Shown: one piece after another, positions 16,171 through 26,339 of the stretch
How positions within the stretch are numbered: the first letter of the stretch is position 1
Layout of the letters: the number at the start of each line of letters is the position of its first letter
Assembly (NCBI GenBank): GCA_011050685.1
Contig: DRFF01000196.1
Location: forward strand, 1 to 38,052
Direction: 5' to 3'
DNA: 38,052 nt
From: Aurantimonas coralicida
GTDB lineage: Bacteria; Pseudomonadota; Alphaproteobacteria; Rhizobiales; Rhizobiaceae
Made by a program: the position numbers and the translations under genes
The notes under the pieces: model-generated
Told to the model about the DNA's origin: nothing
Database searches by the model: none
The model's input: only the letters and a program-made list of their open reading frames with translations

Positions 16171-17967
16171 ATGTACAAGGCGCCCATCGAGGAGATCGCT
16201 TTCGCCCTGAAGAAGGTTGCCGGCCTGGAGCCGGCGATGGAAAAAGGCCTGCTCGGCGAACTGACGCCGGATCTTCTGGACGCGGTTCTGGAGGAAGCAG
16301 GCCGCTTCGCCAGCGAAAAGGTCGCGCCGCTCGCCGAGGTGGGTGACCGGGAGGGCACCTCGGTGACCGACGGCGTGGTGACGACGCCGACGGGCTGGAA
16401 GGAGCTCTACGCCGACTGGATCGCCGGCGGCTGGAACGCCCTGACGGGTCCGGAGGAATATGGCGGCCAGGCCCTGCCGACATCGTTGTCGGCCGCCGTT
16501 TTCGAGATGTGGAACTCGGCGTCGATGGGCTTCGCGCTCGGCCCGACGCTGACCGTCGGAGCGGTGGAGGCGCTGGAGACGCACGGTTCGGATGAGTTGA
16601 AGGCGGCGTATCTGGCCAAGCTCGTCTCCGGCGAGTGGAACGGTACGATGAACCTCACCGAGCCGCAGGCGGGCTCCGACCTGTCGGCGCTGAAGACCAA
16701 GGCCGAACGGGCCGGCGATGGCAGCTACCGGATTTTCGGCCAGAAAATCTACATCACCTATGGCGAGCACGATTTCACCGACAACATCGTGCACCTCGTG
16801 CTGGCGCGGCTGCCCGATGCGCCAGCCGGCGTGAAGGGCATCTCGCTGTTCCTGGTGCCGAAATTCCTGGTCGAGGCCGACGGATCGCTCGGCCGCCGCA
16901 ACGACGTCTTCTGCCATTCCGTCGAGCACAAGCTGGGCATCCACGGCTCGCCCACCTGCACCATGATCTACGGCGACGGCAGTGTCGACGGCGAGGAGGC
17001 CGGCGCGGTCGGCTACCTGATCGGCGAGGAAAATCGCGGCCTCGCCTGCATGTTCACGATGATGAACAACGCGCGGCTTCTGGTCGGCGTGCAAGGCGTC
17101 GGCGTCGCCGAGGCGGCTTTCCAGATGGCGCTCGATTATGCGTGCGAGCGCCGTCAGGGCCGCTCGACGCGCCTCGCCAAGGGCGCCGAGCCTTCGGGGC
17201 AGATGAGCCCGATCGTGGAGCATCCCGATGTCGCCCGCTCACTGCTGACGATGAAGGCGCTGACCGGCTCCGCGCGTGCCATCGCCTATGCCTGCGGCCA
17301 TGCCAGCGACATGGCGAAAGCGACCCGAGACGAGGCGAGCGAAGCGCGGGCCTGGAAGGAGCGTGCGAATCTGTTGACGCCGATCGCCAAGGCGTTCGCC
17401 ACCGATATCGGCGTCGAGGTCGCCTCGCTCGGCATCCAGGTGCATGGCGGCATGGGCTTCATCGAGGAGACCGGCGCCGCGCGGCTGCTGCGGGATGCGC
17501 GGATCGCGCCGATCTACGAGGGCACCAACGGCATCCAGGCGATCGACCTGGTCACCCGTAAGATCGGCCAGTCGGACGGAGCCGCGGTCAGCGCCTATCT
17601 GGCCGAACTCGCCGAGACGGTCGACGCCGTGCGCGGCCGGAACGCGGCGGATTTCGGCGCCACCGGCGAGGCTTTGGCGGCCGCGCTCGACGATCTGAAA
17701 GAGACGACGGCGTTTCTTGCAAAAGCGCTCGCCGACAAGGACATGGACACCGCGCTCGCCGGCGCGACGTCCTATCTCAGGCTGTTCGGCCTGACCGCGG
17801 GCGCCGTCTATCTCGCCAAGGGCGCGCTGGCCGATACCGGCCGCACCGAGCGCACGCATCTCGCCCGCTTCATGGCCGAAAATCTTCTCGGCGAAACGAG
17901 TGCGCTGAAGCGGCAGGTCGTTGCGGGGGCCGCCAGCCTCGCCGCCGCCCATGCCATTCTCCAGTAG
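16171..17967 (+). CDS. Acyl-CoA dehydrogenase with C-terminal domain (DmdC-like)
   Basis: A 598-residue FAD enzyme of the subfamily that includes DmdC (3-methylmercaptopropionyl-CoA dehydrogenase) and many medium or long-chain acyl-CoA dehydrogenases. Visible are the start MYKAPIEEIAFALKKVAGL, TGPEEYGGQALP, MNLTEPQAGSDLSALKTKA, VEHKLGIHGSPTC, the helical FAD domain LGIQVHGGMGFIEETGAARL and the catalytic-base loop IYEGTNGIQAIDL (Glu450), followed by a helical tail of about 130 residues. AAGGAGA precedes the ATG at 16171 and decides it over the frame start at 16135. A crotonase follows after 9 bp, so this is a two-gene acyl-CoA oxidation operon. The substrate cannot be read from sequence, and DMSP breakdown should not be assumed. 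Confidence 0.9.
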   Translation: MYKAPIEEIAFALKKVAGLEPAMEKGLLGELTPDLLDAVLEEAGRFASEKVAPLAEVGDREGTSVTDGVVTTPTGWKELYADWIAGGWNALTGPEEYGGQALPTSLSAAVFEMWNSASMGFALGPTLTVGAVEALETHGSDELKAAYLAKLVSGEWNGTMNLTEPQAGSDLSALKTKAERAGDGSYRIFGQKIYITYGEHDFTDNIVHLVLARLPDAPAGVKGISLFLVPKFLVEADGSLGRRNDVFCHSVEHKLGIHGSPTCTMIYGDGSVDGEEAGAVGYLIGEENRGLACMFTMMNNARLLVGVQGVGVAEAAFQMALDYACERRQGRSTRLAKGAEPSGQMSPIVEHPDVARSLLTMKALTGSARAIAYACGHASDMAKATRDEASEARAWKERANLLTPIAKAFATDIGVEVASLGIQVHGGMGFIEETGAARLLRDARIAPIYEGTNGIQAIDLVTRKIGQSDGAAVSAYLAELAETVDAVRGRNAADFGATGEALAAALDDLKETTAFLAKALADKDMDTALAGATSYLRLFGLTAGAVYLAKGALADTGRTERTHLARFMAENLLGETSALKRQVVAGAASLAAAHAILQ

Positions 17968-17976
17968 GACCCGGTC

Positions 17977-18717
17977 ATGAGCGAACTCATTCAGACCGGC
18001 ACACAGTCCGGCGTCCTCACCATCCGCATGAACCGGCCGGAGAAGAAGAACGCCATCACCCGCGACATGTACCGGGCGATGGCGGATGCTTTGGAAGCGG
18101 CCAGGAACGACGATGCGGTGCGGGCGGTGCTGCTGTGCGGCGGCTCCGGCGCCTTTACCGCCGGCAACGACATCAAGGACTTTATCGCCATCGCCGAGGG
18201 CGGCACACGCCATGGTGAGGTCCACGATTTCCTGCGGGCTATCGCGACCTTTTCCAAGCCGCTGGTCGCCGCCGTCGACGGGCTCGCCATCGGCATCGGC
18301 ACGACGATCCTGATGCATTGCGACCTGGCCTATTGTTCGCCCGACTCGATCTTCAGGACGCCGTTTCTCGACCTCGGCATCACCCCGGAGGCCGGCTCGA
18401 CCCTGATCGCGCCGAAGCTGATGGGCGATCAGCGCGCCTTCGCCTTGCTGGTGCTCGGAGACACCTTCGACGCCGCGACCGCGCGCGAGGCGGGGCTCGT
18501 CTACGAAATCGTCCAAGGCGATGTAGAGGCCGGGGCGCGCGATGCGGCCCTGCGGCTCGCGGCCAAGCCGCCGAAGGCGCTCCGGATCGCGCGCGAACTG
18601 CTGCGCGGCCAGCGCGAGGACATCGTCGAGCGCATCGATCTGGAAGTCGAACATTTCTCCGAGCGAATGACCTCGGACGAGGCCAAGGCGGCGTTTCGGG
18701 CGTTCATGGCGCGGTAG
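17977..18717 (+). CDS. Enoyl-CoA hydratase/isomerase family protein
   Basis: A 246-residue crotonase-fold protein. The oxyanion-hole motifs FTAGNDIKDF and DGLAIGIGTTILMHCDLAY are present. Glu is kept in LGITPEAGSTLIAP, but the other hydratase glutamate position reads GIGTT. A single glutamate is typical of delta3,delta2-enoyl-CoA isomerases and some hydratases, so isomerase activity on unsaturated acyl-CoA is quite possible. The gene starts 9 bp after the acyl-CoA dehydrogenase and is probably co-transcribed with it. It converges on the dedA-type gene, with 19 bp between the stops. Confidence 0.87.
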   Translation: MSELIQTGTQSGVLTIRMNRPEKKNAITRDMYRAMADALEAARNDDAVRAVLLCGGSGAFTAGNDIKDFIAIAEGGTRHGEVHDFLRAIATFSKPLVAAVDGLAIGIGTTILMHCDLAYCSPDSIFRTPFLDLGITPEAGSTLIAPKLMGDQRAFALLVLGDTFDAATAREAGLVYEIVQGDVEAGARDAALRLAAKPPKALRIARELLRGQREDIVERIDLEVEHFSERMTSDEAKAAFRAFMAR

Positions 18718-18736
18718 AGGGGCGTCCCCCGGCGGC

Positions 18737-19369
18737 TCAACCCCGCGAGTCGGGGGCGGTCGGCTCCTCGGCCTCGCCGCCACCGTTCTCCGCGTCGTTG
18801 AACAGGAAGCGATAGGTGCCGACAACGCCGATGAGGCAGACGCCGCCGGCAATCAGGATGATCGGCCAGGTGCCGGATTCGGCGAAGAAATGCCGGAACG
18901 CAGTGCCGAAGACATAGGCGCCGAGGCCGTAGGCGCCGGCCCAGAGCGCCGCGCTGATACAGTTGTAGAAGAGGAAAACCGGCCAGTTCATCCGCATGGT
19001 GCCCGCGACGAAGCCGTTGAGTTGCCGCAGGATGATGACGAACCGTGCCACCAGCACGACGGCGAAGCCATAGGTCTGAAAGCGCTCCTCGACCATGGCG
19101 AAACGCTTCTCGCCGAGGCCGAAATGCGCGCCCCACCGAACCACGATCTTGCGGCCGTAGCGGCGCCCGACGAGATAGCCGAGATTGTCGCCGACGATCG
19201 AACCGGAAAAGGCCGCGATCAGTACCGCGAGAATGTTGAAGGAGCCTTCCCCCGACAGCATGCCGGCGGCAACGATCAGGCTTTCGCCGGGCAGCGGCAG
19301 GCCGGTCGATTCAAGCAGGACGACGACGAAGATGAACCCGTAGCCGTACTGGATGAGATATTCGGTCAA
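18737..19369 (-). CDS. DedA family membrane protein
   Basis: A 210-residue inner-membrane protein of the DedA (SNARE-associated/VTT) superfamily, whose members act in envelope homeostasis and undecaprenyl-phosphate or phospholipid flipping. It has about five hydrophobic segments and the signature ESTGLPLPGESLIVAAG, plus GSIVGDNLGYLVGRRYG. The usual RFxPxxR motif reads VARFVIILRQLNGFVAGT, a variant I associate with an RQLNG subgroup. The only sensible start is a TTG at 19369; the nearest upstream ATG is out of frame. A charged tail (GGGEAEEPTAPDSRG) ends the protein. Confidence 0.87.
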   Translation of the reverse strand: MTEYLIQYGYGFIFVVVLLESTGLPLPGESLIVAAGMLSGEGSFNILAVLIAAFSGSIVGDNLGYLVGRRYGRKIVVRWGAHFGLGEKRFAMVEERFQTYGFAVVLVARFVIILRQLNGFVAGTMRMNWPVFLFYNCISAALWAGAYGLGAYVFGTAFRHFFAESGTWPIILIAGGVCLIGVVGTYRFLFNDAENGGGEAEEPTAPDSRG

Positions 19370-19443
19370 GGCGTCGGCGTCTCATGGCTTGCGATGCCAC
19401 CGTGGCTCGCATGATTGGCTGACGGCGGCAAGTCTCGTCCGGC

Positions 19444-20670
19444 TCAGCGCTCCAGCAGGGCCACGATCTCGACATGCCGCGACCATAAAAACTGGTCGAT
19501 CGGCGTCACCGATGTCACGCGGTAGCCGCCGTCGGTGAGGATTTTGAGATCGCGGGCGAGCGTCACCGGATTGCACGAGACCGCTGCGATCCGCCCGACC
19601 GTCGAGGCCGCGAGCTCACGCGCGAGGCCTTCGGCCCCGGCGCGCGGCGGGTCGTAGACCACGCCGTCATAGAGCTTGAGCTCCTTCGCCGGGGTCGGGC
19701 GGCGGAAGAGATCGCGCCGTTCGGTCGTCAGCGGCTTCAGGCCCGGCCGCGAGCGCCAGGCGGCGAGAAGCGCGGCAAGCTGCGGCGCTTCGGCTTCGAC
19801 CGCGTGAACGGTGGCTTGTGGCGCCAGACGCAGGGCAAAGGTTCCGCAGCCGGCGAAGAGGTCGGCGACCCGCTTGGCCCCGGCCAGATGCGACAGCACC
19901 AGCGACGCCATCGTCGCCTCGGCTGCCGCGACGGCCTGGACGAAGGCGCCCGCGGGCAATTCGACCGTCACGCCGCCGAAGTCCATGGTCGGCGGCTGCG
20001 TCACCACCAGCGTCTCGCCGCTGACCGACAGCCGCGCGAAGCCTTCGCCGAGCGCCAGCGACACCGCCTGCCGGTGCATTTGTTCCGAGAGCTTCGCCGC
20101 GTCGGCAATCGCGACGTCGAGGCCGGTGAGCGTCGCGGTGACCGTCAGCTTCAAGGGCCGCTTGCGGTCGACAAGGATGGCAGCCAGCTTTTGCAACGCC
20201 GGCAGCGCGCGTTCGATGGCCGGCAGGGCGATCGGGCAGACGCTGATCGGCACGATGCGGTTGGAATGCGCGGCATTGAAACCGAGCATGACTTGGTTGC
20301 TGGTGCGAACGGCGGAAAAGGCCACACGCCGCCGCGACGCCGGCGGACAGGGGACGAGGTCGCCGACTTCGGCCGTGACCTCGGCGCGGCCGAGCGCTTC
20401 GACCACCAGATCACGCTTGAAGGCGCGATAGAAGGCATCGTCGGCATGTTGCAGGTCGCAGCCGCCGCAGGTGCCGAAATGCGGGCAGGGCGGCGTCTGG
20501 CGATGCGGCGAGGCGGCGATGATCTCCGCTGCTTCCGCGCGCGGCCCTCCGGTGGCGATCTCGACCGTCTCGCCGGGAAGCGTGAACGGCACGAAGATCG
20601 AGCCGGCGCCGGTCTCGGCGATGCCGTCGCCCTGGGCGCCGAGGCGATCGATGGTGACGCGCTCGCTCAT
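19444..20670 (-). CDS. TrmA/RlmD-family RNA 5-methyluridine methyltransferase
   Basis: A 408-residue SAM-dependent enzyme that methylates a uridine in rRNA or tRNA at C5. A TRAM-like N-terminal domain (VTIDRLGAQGDGIAE...FVPFTLPGE) is followed by the iron-sulfur cysteines in CPHFGTCGGCDLQH, with a fourth cysteine in VCPIAL. The Rossmann domain shows ADLFAGCGTFALRLA and VVYDPPRAGAEGL, and the nucleophilic Cys is in AVSCNPVTLARDL. It overlaps the tlyA stop by 4 bp (ATGA), so the two RNA methyltransferases are co-translated. RlmC, RlmD and TrmA substrates cannot be separated from sequence alone. Confidence 0.9.
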   Translation of the reverse strand: MSERVTIDRLGAQGDGIAETGAGSIFVPFTLPGETVEIATGGPRAEAAEIIAASPHRQTPPCPHFGTCGGCDLQHADDAFYRAFKRDLVVEALGRAEVTAEVGDLVPCPPASRRRVAFSAVRTSNQVMLGFNAAHSNRIVPISVCPIALPAIERALPALQKLAAILVDRKRPLKLTVTATLTGLDVAIADAAKLSEQMHRQAVSLALGEGFARLSVSGETLVVTQPPTMDFGGVTVELPAGAFVQAVAAAEATMASLVLSHLAGAKRVADLFAGCGTFALRLAPQATVHAVEAEAPQLAALLAAWRSRPGLKPLTTERRDLFRRPTPAKELKLYDGVVYDPPRAGAEGLARELAASTVGRIAAVSCNPVTLARDLKILTDGGYRVTSVTPIDQFLWSRHVEIVALLER

Positions 20671-21431
20671 GGCTTTTCCGCCGCGAGCAGGAATTCGTGG
20701 TTGCCGTCGCCGCCGGCGATCGGTGAGGGAATGAGGCCGATCACGCGCCAGCCGGGCTGCGCGGCCAGCCAGTCGCGAAGCGCTTCGGCCACGAGCGGCG
20801 CGCTGTCGGGATCGCGCAGCAAGCCGTTCTTGGCGATCGCCTCGCGGCCGGCCTCGAATTGCGGCTTGACCAGGATCACCGCCGATGTCCCCGGCTCCGC
20901 CAGTTCCAGCGCCGGCGGCAAAGCCAGCCGCAGCGAGATGAAGCTGACGTCGGCGACGAGCAGATCGAAGCGGTGGCCGTTGAGGTCGAGGCGGGTCAGG
21001 TCGCGGGCGTTGAGCCCCTCGATCACGGTGACGCGGTTGTCTGCGCCGACGCGCGGATGCATCTGCCCGTGGCCGACGTCGATGGCCACCACATGCGCCG
21101 CGTCGCGCCTGAGCAGCGCCTCGGTGAAACCGCCGGTCGAGGCGCCGAGATCGAGCGCGGTGCGGCCTTCGACGGGAAACGCGAAATGGTCAAGCGCGGC
21201 CTCGAGCTTCAGCCCGGCGCGCGAGACGTAATCGGCGGCCGGGTCGTCGAGGGTGATCTCGCTTTCGGGCGGCACGTTGAGGCTCGGCTTGGTGACGATT
21301 TGTCCGTCGACCTTGACGTGGCCGCGCAGGATCGCGTCGCGGGCGCGCGCCCGGCTGGCGGCCAGACCGCGGTCGGAAACGAGGGTGTCGAGCCGGACGC
21401 GCGACAGATGCTGTTCTTCGGTGGAGGCCAT
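20667..21431 (-). CDS. tlyA: TlyA family rRNA (cytidine-2'-O)-methyltransferase
   Basis: A 254-residue protein: N-terminal S4 RNA-binding domain (about 11-75, RLDTLVSDRGLAASRARARD) and FtsJ-like methyltransferase domain with YVSRAGLKLEAAL, ALDLGASTGGFTEALL, DVGHGQM and VILVKPQFEAGRE. TlyA proteins 2'-O-methylate 16S and/or 23S rRNA cytidines. The start ATG has only a weak ribosome-binding site. In many Alphaproteobacteria tlyA directly follows dxs; here 680 bp with repeats and a broken brnA gene lie between them, which suggests a later insertion. Confidence 0.92.
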   Translation of the reverse strand: MASTEEQHLSRVRLDTLVSDRGLAASRARARDAILRGHVKVDGQIVTKPSLNVPPESEITLDDPAADYVSRAGLKLEAALDHFAFPVEGRTALDLGASTGGFTEALLRRDAAHVVAIDVGHGQMHPRVGADNRVTVIEGLNARDLTRLDLNGHRFDLLVADVSFISLRLALPPALELAEPGTSAVILVKPQFEAGREAIAKNGLLRDPDSAPLVAEALRDWLAAQPGWRVIGLIPSPIAGGDGNHEFLLAAEKP

Positions 21432-21559
21432 CGGCAGGTCATGCGGCCCGCGCGGTCAAATGGCAAGCGGCGAATGGCGTGAACCGACGGGGAGGCGCGA
21501 AGATTGGTGTGCCCCGATTATCTGGCTTCGCTTGGCCCCAAGGCCATTTCACGGCCACA
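21432..21559. other. Intergenic, first part of the tlyA-brnA gap
   Basis: The gap from 21432 to 21767 holds the palindromic element listed separately and otherwise no credible gene. The open frames crossing it are repeat-derived. No BrnT toxin can be recognised. Confidence 0.6.
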
Positions 21560-21612
21560 TGCCCCTCACCCGGTTCGCTCCGCGAACCACCCTCTCCCCG
21601 CAGGGGAGAGGG
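21560..21612. repeat. RIME-like palindromic half-element
   Basis: The unit starts GCCCCTCACCCG, then GGTTCGC-TCC-GCGAACC (21572-21588) and CCCTCTCCCC-GCA-GGGGAGAGGG (21590-21612). The layout (CCCCTCAnCCG, a first hairpin with a TCC loop, a second CTCCCC/GGGGAG hairpin) is the same as the left half of the element in glyS. The perfect stems suggest recent spread or selection on structure. Confidence 0.85.
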
Positions 21613-21767
21613 ATGGCGCGTCATCGCCGAGGCTTGCAGAATGGAGTACTGTTCTTTTCCCCAGTGGCGGGCGATGGTGGCCACGCCGAGTCTGGTCTCA
21701 GGTCAGACCGAGGACGGGCTCCTGACCGGCTGAGGGGCATGTTGCTTGCGGATCTGAGATTCAAGCT

Positions 21768-22030
21768 ATGAGCAAACGATACGAGAAGGAAATGACCGCG
21801 GCCGATCTGGCGGCGGTGAAGGATGAAGACATCGACACCAGCGATATTCCCGAACTCGACGACGCGTTCTGGAGCAAGGCTCGGCTGGTCGAGCCGGACT
21901 TGACGCAGCCGGTCACCTTGCGGGTCAAGAAGTCCGTCCTCGATGTCTATAAAGCGCAGGGAAGGGCTACCAGACACGCATGAACGCCGTTTTGGAGACC
22001 TATGCTCGCACTCTGACGAACAACCGCTAA
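21768..22030 (+). pseudogene. brnA: BrnA-type antitoxin, frameshifted
   Basis: The first frame encodes DEDIDTSDIPELDDAFWSKA and VTLRVKKSVLDVYKAQG, the pattern of BrnA ribbon-helix-helix antitoxins, then runs into RATRHA and a stop at 21983. One base further in phase, the sequence continues as GYQTRMNAVLETYARTLTNNR to a stop at 22030, the expected BrnA C-terminus. A 1-base deletion in the A/G-rich run near 21957-21967 explains this; a sequencing error is the alternative. No brnT toxin gene is visible upstream, where it would normally lie, so this looks like an orphan decaying antitoxin. It is placed between tlyA and dxs on the opposite strand, with repeat remnants on both sides. Confidence 0.8.
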
Positions 22031-22033
22031 GGC

Positions 22034-22065
22034 GGACCTCGCCTCGCGGGGAAGAGGTGCCCCCG
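22034..22065. repeat. Degenerate RIME-like remnant, inverted
   Basis: On the minus strand this reads GGGGGCACCTCTTCCCCGCG then AGGCGAGGTCC, close to GGGGCACCTTCTCCCC of the glyS element, with the hairpin decayed. It is opposite in orientation to the copy at 21560, so brnA lies between two inverted remnants. Confidence 0.45.
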
Positions 22066-22114
22066 TGCCTGTTCTGTCCGGTTGCGCGAACGCTTTTCAG
22101 CGGCAGCTTGGCCC

Positions 22115-24031
22115 TCACGCCTTCAGCACCCGCTCCGCCTCCGTGCCGAGGGCCCGGAACACCGCGTCGACGATGCCCTTGCGGTCGAGAGCGGCGGTCT
22201 TGACCATCGCCTCCGGCGCGGCGTGGTCGACGAAGCGGTCCGGCATCACCAGTGGCCGCACCTTGAGCCCGTGATCAAGCAGGCCGCGCACCGCCATATG
22301 CTGCAGCACCTGGGTGGCAAAGCCGCCGCTGGCGCCTTCCTCGACCAGGATCAGCACCTCGTGATCGCGGGCGAGGCGCGCGATCAGATCGGCGTCGAGC
22401 GGCTTTGCGAAGCGGGCGTCGGCGACGGTCGTCGACAGGCCGAAGGTGTCGAGCTCCTCTGCCGCGGCGACGCTGTCGGCGAGCCGGCTGCCGAAGGAGA
22501 GGATCGCGACCTTGGTGCCTTCCTTGACGACGCGGCCCTTGCCGATGGCGAGTGCTTCGCCGCGCTCGGGCATGTCGACGCCGGTGCCGCTGCCGCGCGG
22601 ATAGCGGAAGGAGATCGGCCCGTCATCGTAAAGCGCGGCGGTGCGGACCATGTGGCGCAGCTCCGCCTCGTCGGCGGCGGCCATCACCACCATGCCGGGC
22701 AGGGGGCATAAAAAGCCGGTGTCGAAGGCGCCCGCGTGGGTCGGCCCGTCGGCGCCGACATAGCCGGCGCGGTCGATGGCGAAGCGCACGGGCAGTTTCT
22801 GGATCGCGACGTCATGGACGATCTGGTCGTAGGCGCGCTGCAGGAAGGTGGAATAGATCGCCGCGAACGGCTTGTAGCCCTCGCTGGCGAGCCCGGCGCA
22901 GAAGGTGACCGCGTGCTGCTCGGCGATGCCGACGTCGAAGGTGCGGGCCGGAAACACCGCGCCGAATTTGTCGAGGCCGGTGCCGTCCGGCATGGCGGCA
23001 TGAACGGCGACGATCTTGTCGTCTTCGCCCGCCTCCTGGATCAGCGTCTCGGCGAAGACGCCGGTGTAGCTCGGCGCGTTGGCCTTGGCTTTCGCCTGGG
23101 CGCCGGTGATGACGTCGAATTTGGAAACGCCGTGATATTTGTCGTCGGAATCCTCCGCCGGTCCGTAGCCCTTGCCCTTGTGCGTGACGACATGGACGAG
23201 GATCGGCCCGGTCTGGGCGTCGCGGACATTCTTGAGCACCGGCAGGAGATGGTCGAGATCGTGGCCGTCGATCGGCCCGACATAGTAGAAGCCGAGCTCC
23301 TCGAACAAGGTGCCACCGGTAAAGAAGCCGCGGGTGTATTCCTCGGTCTTGCGGGCGCCTTCGCGCATGAATTCCGGCAGATGCTGGCTCAGCGATTTCG
23401 CCCGGTTGCGCAGGGTCCGATAGGTCTTGCCCGAGACCAGCCGCGCCAGATACGCGCTCATCGCGCCGGTCGGCGGGGCGATCGACATGTCGTTGTCGTT
23501 GAGGATGACGATGAGGCGGGCGTCGAGCGCGCCGGCGTTGTTCATCGCCTCATAAGCCATGCCGGCGCTCATCGCGCCGTCGCCGATCACCGCCACCACG
23601 TTGTTGGTGCCGCCGGACAGGTCGCGCGCCACCGCCATGCCGAGGCCGGCCGAGATCGAGGTCGAGGAATGGCCGGCGCCGAAGGGATCGTATTCGCTTT
23701 CGGTGCGCTTGGCGAAGCCGGACAGGCCGCCTTCCTGGCGAACGGTGCGCATGCGCTCGCGCCGGCCAGTCAGGATCTTGTGGGGATAGGCCTGATGGCC
23801 GACATCCCAGATCAGCCGGTCGTCGGGTGTGTTGAAGACGTAATGGAGTGCGACGGTCAGTTCGACGACGCCGAGGCCAGCGCCGAGATGCCCGCCGGTC
23901 TTGGAGACGGCGTCGATCAGATCGGCCCGCAATTCGTCGGCGATCTGCCGCAACTCGCTCTCCTTGAACCGGCGAAGGTCGGCCGGCGAGGCGATCTGGT
24001 CGAGCAGCGGTGTCGTCAACTCGTTGGGCAC
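22115..24031 (-). CDS. dxs: 1-deoxy-D-xylulose-5-phosphate synthase
   Basis: The thiamine-diphosphate enzyme (638 residues) condenses pyruvate and glyceraldehyde-3-phosphate, the first step of the MEP isoprenoid pathway. Visible are [37 protein letters not shown], the TPP motif [18 protein letters not shown] with [48 protein letters not shown] and [10 protein letters not shown]. The start is GTG at 24031, with GAGG about 7 nt upstream. It follows xseB on the same strand after about 160 bp, an order conserved in many Alphaproteobacteria (HDAC, xseB, dxs). It supplies precursors for the quinone and heme side chains made by UbiA and CtaB nearby. Confidence 0.97.
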   Translation of the reverse strand: MPNELTTPLLDQIASPADLRRFKESELRQIADELRADLIDAVSKTGGHLGAGLGVVELTVALHYVFNTPDDRLIWDVGHQAYPHKILTGRRERMRTVRQEGGLSGFAKRTESEYDPFGAGHSSTSISAGLGMAVARDLSGGTNNVVAVIGDGAMSAGMAYEAMNNAGALDARLIVILNDNDMSIAPPTGAMSAYLARLVSGKTYRTLRNRAKSLSQHLPEFMREGARKTEEYTRGFFTGGTLFEELGFYYVGPIDGHDLDHLLPVLKNVRDAQTGPILVHVVTHKGKGYGPAEDSDDKYHGVSKFDVITGAQAKAKANAPSYTGVFAETLIQEAGEDDKIVAVHAAMPDGTGLDKFGAVFPARTFDVGIAEQHAVTFCAGLASEGYKPFAAIYSTFLQRAYDQIVHDVAIQKLPVRFAIDRAGYVGADGPTHAGAFDTGFLCPLPGMVVMAAADEAELRHMVRTAALYDDGPISFRYPRGSGTGVDMPERGEALAIGKGRVVKEGTKVAILSFGSRLADSVAAAEELDTFGLSTTVADARFAKPLDADLIARLARDHEVLILVEEGASGGFATQVLQHMAVRGLLDHGLKVRPLVMPDRFVDHAAPEAMVKTAALDRKGIVDAVFRALGTEAERVLKA

Positions 24032-24193
24032 TTCGTCACCTCGCAGGTCTTATCGTTGCGCTGGAACGGCGCGTATCTAGTTTAAATTGGTTCCAGCCTG
24101 CTCCGTTCAACCCGTTGGAGACAACTGAATTTCGGTCGCGCGCCTGCCAGGAGAGGCGCGAGGGTGCGCGGCCCACGGTCCCTGATTGCCCCG

Positions 24194-24490
24194 TCAGCCG
24201 GGGTCGAGCGGTTCCGTGCCGACCGGTTTGCCCTGCCGGTTCAGCTTGATCTTCTCCACCTTGTCCTCGGCCGCCGACAACAGGCGGTCGCAATGGTTCT
24301 TGAGCTTCTCGCCGCGTTCGTAGATGCGGATCGAGCGGTCCAGCGGTACGTCGCCGCGTTCGAGATCCGAGACGATCCGCTCCAGCGCCGCGAGCGCATC
24401 CTCGAAGCTCATGCGCTTGATGTCGGAATCATCGGCCGGAAGGGCGGCTTCGTCGATGTCTGTCATGGCGTTCGCGTCTTTCGAGCTCAT
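24194..24490 (-). CDS. xseB: Exodeoxyribonuclease VII small subunit
   Basis: The 98-residue small chain of exonuclease VII binds XseA to degrade single-stranded DNA. The signature runs [37 protein letters not shown] and [15 protein letters not shown], a helical hairpin. There is an acidic N-terminal extension before it; the ATG at 24466 (MTDIDE) is an alternative start. The gene begins 14 bp after the HDAC-like gene stop, so both are in one operon leading into dxs. Confidence 0.95.
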   Translation of the reverse strand: MSSKDANAMTDIDEAALPADDSDIKRMSFEDALAALERIVSDLERGDVPLDRSIRIYERGEKLKNHCDRLLSAAEDKVEKIKLNRQGKPVGTEPLDPG

Positions 24491-24504
24491 CAGGGCGTGC
24501 GGCG

Positions 24505-25431
<927 letters not shown>

Positions 25432-25462
25432 GGCCAACGAGCTAGCGCCTTTGTCCTGCGGA

Positions 25463-26335
25463 TCAATTCTCTACCTGCGTCAGGCTGATTCGCACCGTTC
25501 TGCCGTCTTCGGTTCGAACCTCGACCGACTCGCCGTCGGCGCTGAGCCGAAGGCGTCCGACCGCCCGTGACGCCAGCGCGATGCTGGCGACGGGCGTGAT
25601 CGTTTCCGGCTCGACCCGCACGACTTCCAGCGCCGTGCGCGCGGCATTCGGCAGGACCAGCGCCGGCGCGCCCTTGAGGCGCACGACCTCCGCCAGATCG
25701 AGATCGCGCGAGCCGATGACATGGTTGCTGTAGCCGGACCGGCTGGCGCGTAGGCGCAGCGCGCCGCCTCGCCAGGCGTAGATTTCCAATGTCCCGCCGA
25801 TATGCGGCGTCGTCACGATGGCGATATCCCGCTGGCCGTCGCCATCGAGATCGGCAAGCGACGCGACGTTCAGCCAGCGGCTCGGCCGGCCGATCGGCGG
25901 AATCGCGGCGCGCTCGACCAGTTGTCCCCCGTCCAGCCCGTAGACGGCGAGCGCCGCGCCCTGGGCGACATCGGAGCGGATGGCAACGATCTCGTTGCGG
26001 CCGTCACCGTCGAGATCGACAAGGCGCGGCGTCAGGTCTTCGAAGACCTGGGTCGCGGGGAGAACCGCTTCGATCGTCCGGCCATCGCGCGTCTTGGCGA
26101 CCAGCGAGCCGGCTTCGATCGCGTCGCCGAGAATCCCGTGGGCGTAGCGCGTGGTCGGGCGGGCGAACCAGGCGGCCGCGATATCGCCGCTGGCCGACGT
26201 GGCGATCTCGCCGTCGGGAATGCGCTCGGCCGCCGGCAAGGGCGACAGCGTCGCGGCGAACAGGACGGCGCTCGACAGGCAGGCTGTGAGCCAGGCACAA
26301 CCGCGCGATTCCGTGGCGGGCACGTCCTTGCGCAT
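25463..26335 (-). CDS. Exported FG-GAP/VCBS repeat protein
   Basis: A 290-residue protein of unknown function with a signal peptide (about 1-37, ending LSPLPAA before ERIPDG) and beta-propeller type repeats. Two calcium-binding loops are plain: LVDLDGDGRNEIVAI and LADLDGDGQRDIAIV, about 64 residues apart. A third repeat (SRDLDLAEVVRLKG) is degenerate. The start ATG at 26335 is only 4 bp after the aroC stop, so it is co-transcribed with aroC; the longer frame into aroC is not real. Placement in the periplasm or on the surface is inferred. Confidence 0.82.
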   Translation of the reverse strand: MRKDVPATESRGCAWLTACLSSAVLFAATLSPLPAAERIPDGEIATSASGDIAAAWFARPTTRYAHGILGDAIEAGSLVAKTRDGRTIEAVLPATQVFEDLTPRLVDLDGDGRNEIVAIRSDVAQGAALAVYGLDGGQLVERAAIPPIGRPSRWLNVASLADLDGDGQRDIAIVTTPHIGGTLEIYAWRGGALRLRASRSGYSNHVIGSRDLDLAEVVRLKGAPALVLPNAARTALEVVRVEPETITPVASIALASRAVGRLRLSADGESVEVRTEDGRTVRISLTQVEN

Positions 26336-26339
26336 TCGC

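Noticed and set aside
21479-21733. Small open frames across the tlyA-brnA gap (for example one containing SPRRGEG)
   Set aside because: They are translations of the palindromic repeat, and no BrnT-like pattern was found in any frame.
24070-24110. GGAAC/CGTT pair on the minus strand upstream of dxs as an EcfG promoter
   Set aside because: The spacer is about 21 nt, outside the 16-17 nt range.
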